13,870 nucleotides of DNA from Tannerella sp. (GTDB lineage Bacteria > Bacteroidota > Bacteroidia > Bacteroidales > Tannerellaceae), in the NCBI GenBank assembly GCA_031283915.1, contig JAITAY010000109.1:1-13870 (forward strand), read 5' to 3'. A model generated the notes under the pieces. That model saw only the letters and a list, made by a program, of their open reading frames with translations, had not been told where the DNA came from and ran no database searches. Positions 13,713-13,870 of this stretch are shown piece by piece (position 1 is the first letter of the stretch; each line of letters starts with the position of its first letter). The translations under genes and the position numbers were made by a program.

Positions 13713-13870
13713 AGGAGTTGTCTGTAAATAAACCATCCCAATTTACGGGAGATGTTTTTTGCCATCCAACGACTGAAAATGCGCGCATACCGGGGTATGT
13801 AAGCATTTTCAGGAGGAAGTATGGTGAAAAACAGACCCGTAAAGGGGTGGTTTATTTTCAGACAGCTCCT
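13713..13870. mobile_element. 158-base full-length palindromic element (MITE-like)
   Basis: The 27 bases at 13713-13739 (AGGAGTTGTCTG...) and the reverse complement of 13844-13870 differ at only three positions. The match continues inward with small gaps (TTTACGGG, TGTTTTT, CTGAAAATGC blocks) to a centre CATACC-GG-GGTATG at 13786-13799, so the entire element can fold into one imperfect hairpin. It has no transposase. The ends resemble terminal inverted repeats of insertion sequences, so a non-autonomous miniature element is likely. A target duplication cannot be judged because the window stops at the right terminus. Confidence 0.75.
13821..13870 (+). CDS. possible short reading frame exiting the palindromic element (partial)
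   Basis: ATG at 13821 is preceded at four bases by a perfect AGGAGG (13811-13816) and opens MVKNRPVKGWFIFRQL before the window ends. The opposite arm, read outward on the minus strand from ATG at 13765, encodes a related start (MAKNISRKLGWFIYRQLL). It is probably a by-product of the palindrome or a start that could be fused to flanking sequence, not an established gene. The frame may continue beyond the window. Confidence 0.25.
   Translation, partial: MVKNRPVKGWFIFRQL

Noticed and set aside
13538..13765. 75-codon minus-strand frame starting in the palindromic element and running into the hexokinase gene
   Set aside because: Most of it is antisense to the terminator and the end of hexokinase. 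Only its first residues are of interest, as the outward peptide of the element.

Overview
The window looks like a chromosomal segment of a Bacteroidales-type bacterium (phylum Bacteroidota), of roughly even base composition. The evidence is a glycan-oriented beta-helix enzyme, PmoA-family (DUF6807) and Gfo/Idh/MocA proteins, an HU-like/DUF4469 protein that I know only from this phylum, a folP-dacA pair, a eukaryote-type hexokinase, and promoters of the Bacteroides form TAnnTTTG. I cannot name the species.

Layout. Positions 1-99 hold the last 32 codons of a + strand gene. Positions 351-2759 (+) encode a secreted right-handed parallel beta-helix protein with a C-terminal PDZ-like domain. It converges on a four-gene minus-strand cluster (7851 down to 3033): a Tat-exported Gfo/Idh/MocA oxidoreductase, a PmoA-family lipoprotein, an HU-like DNA-binding/DUF4469 protein, and a second, divergent Gfo/Idh/MocA lipoprotein. 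Upstream on the same strand are ackA and pta (acetate formation), then dacA and folP (c-di-AMP synthesis and folate synthesis, overlapping by 7 bases). A divergent + strand hexokinase (12439-13647) with a good promoter and a strong terminator closes the gene set.

How they fit together. The beta-helix protein and the three exported cluster proteins suggest a periplasmic or outer-surface carbohydrate-processing module, probably with a redox step. The substrate cannot be read from sequence. Hexokinase and Pta-AckA are housekeeping sugar entry and acetate/ATP output. FolP-DacA is housekeeping.

The unusual content is mostly between genes: (1) four tandem 23-base units, each a dyad, one with paired compensatory changes, starting inside the last codons of the HU-like gene (4589-4681); (2) a full-length palindromic 158-base element with about 27-base terminal inverted repeats at the right edge (13713-13870), MITE-like, whose two arms encode related outward-reading peptides; (3) a 26-base perfect inverted repeat forming an 80-base hairpin between convergent genes (2872-2951); (4) a 16-base direct repeat at 23-base spacing in front of the oxidoreductase cluster; (5) a possible 40-residue membrane peptide gene upstream of pta. 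No tRNA, rRNA, CRISPR array or intact transposase gene was seen.
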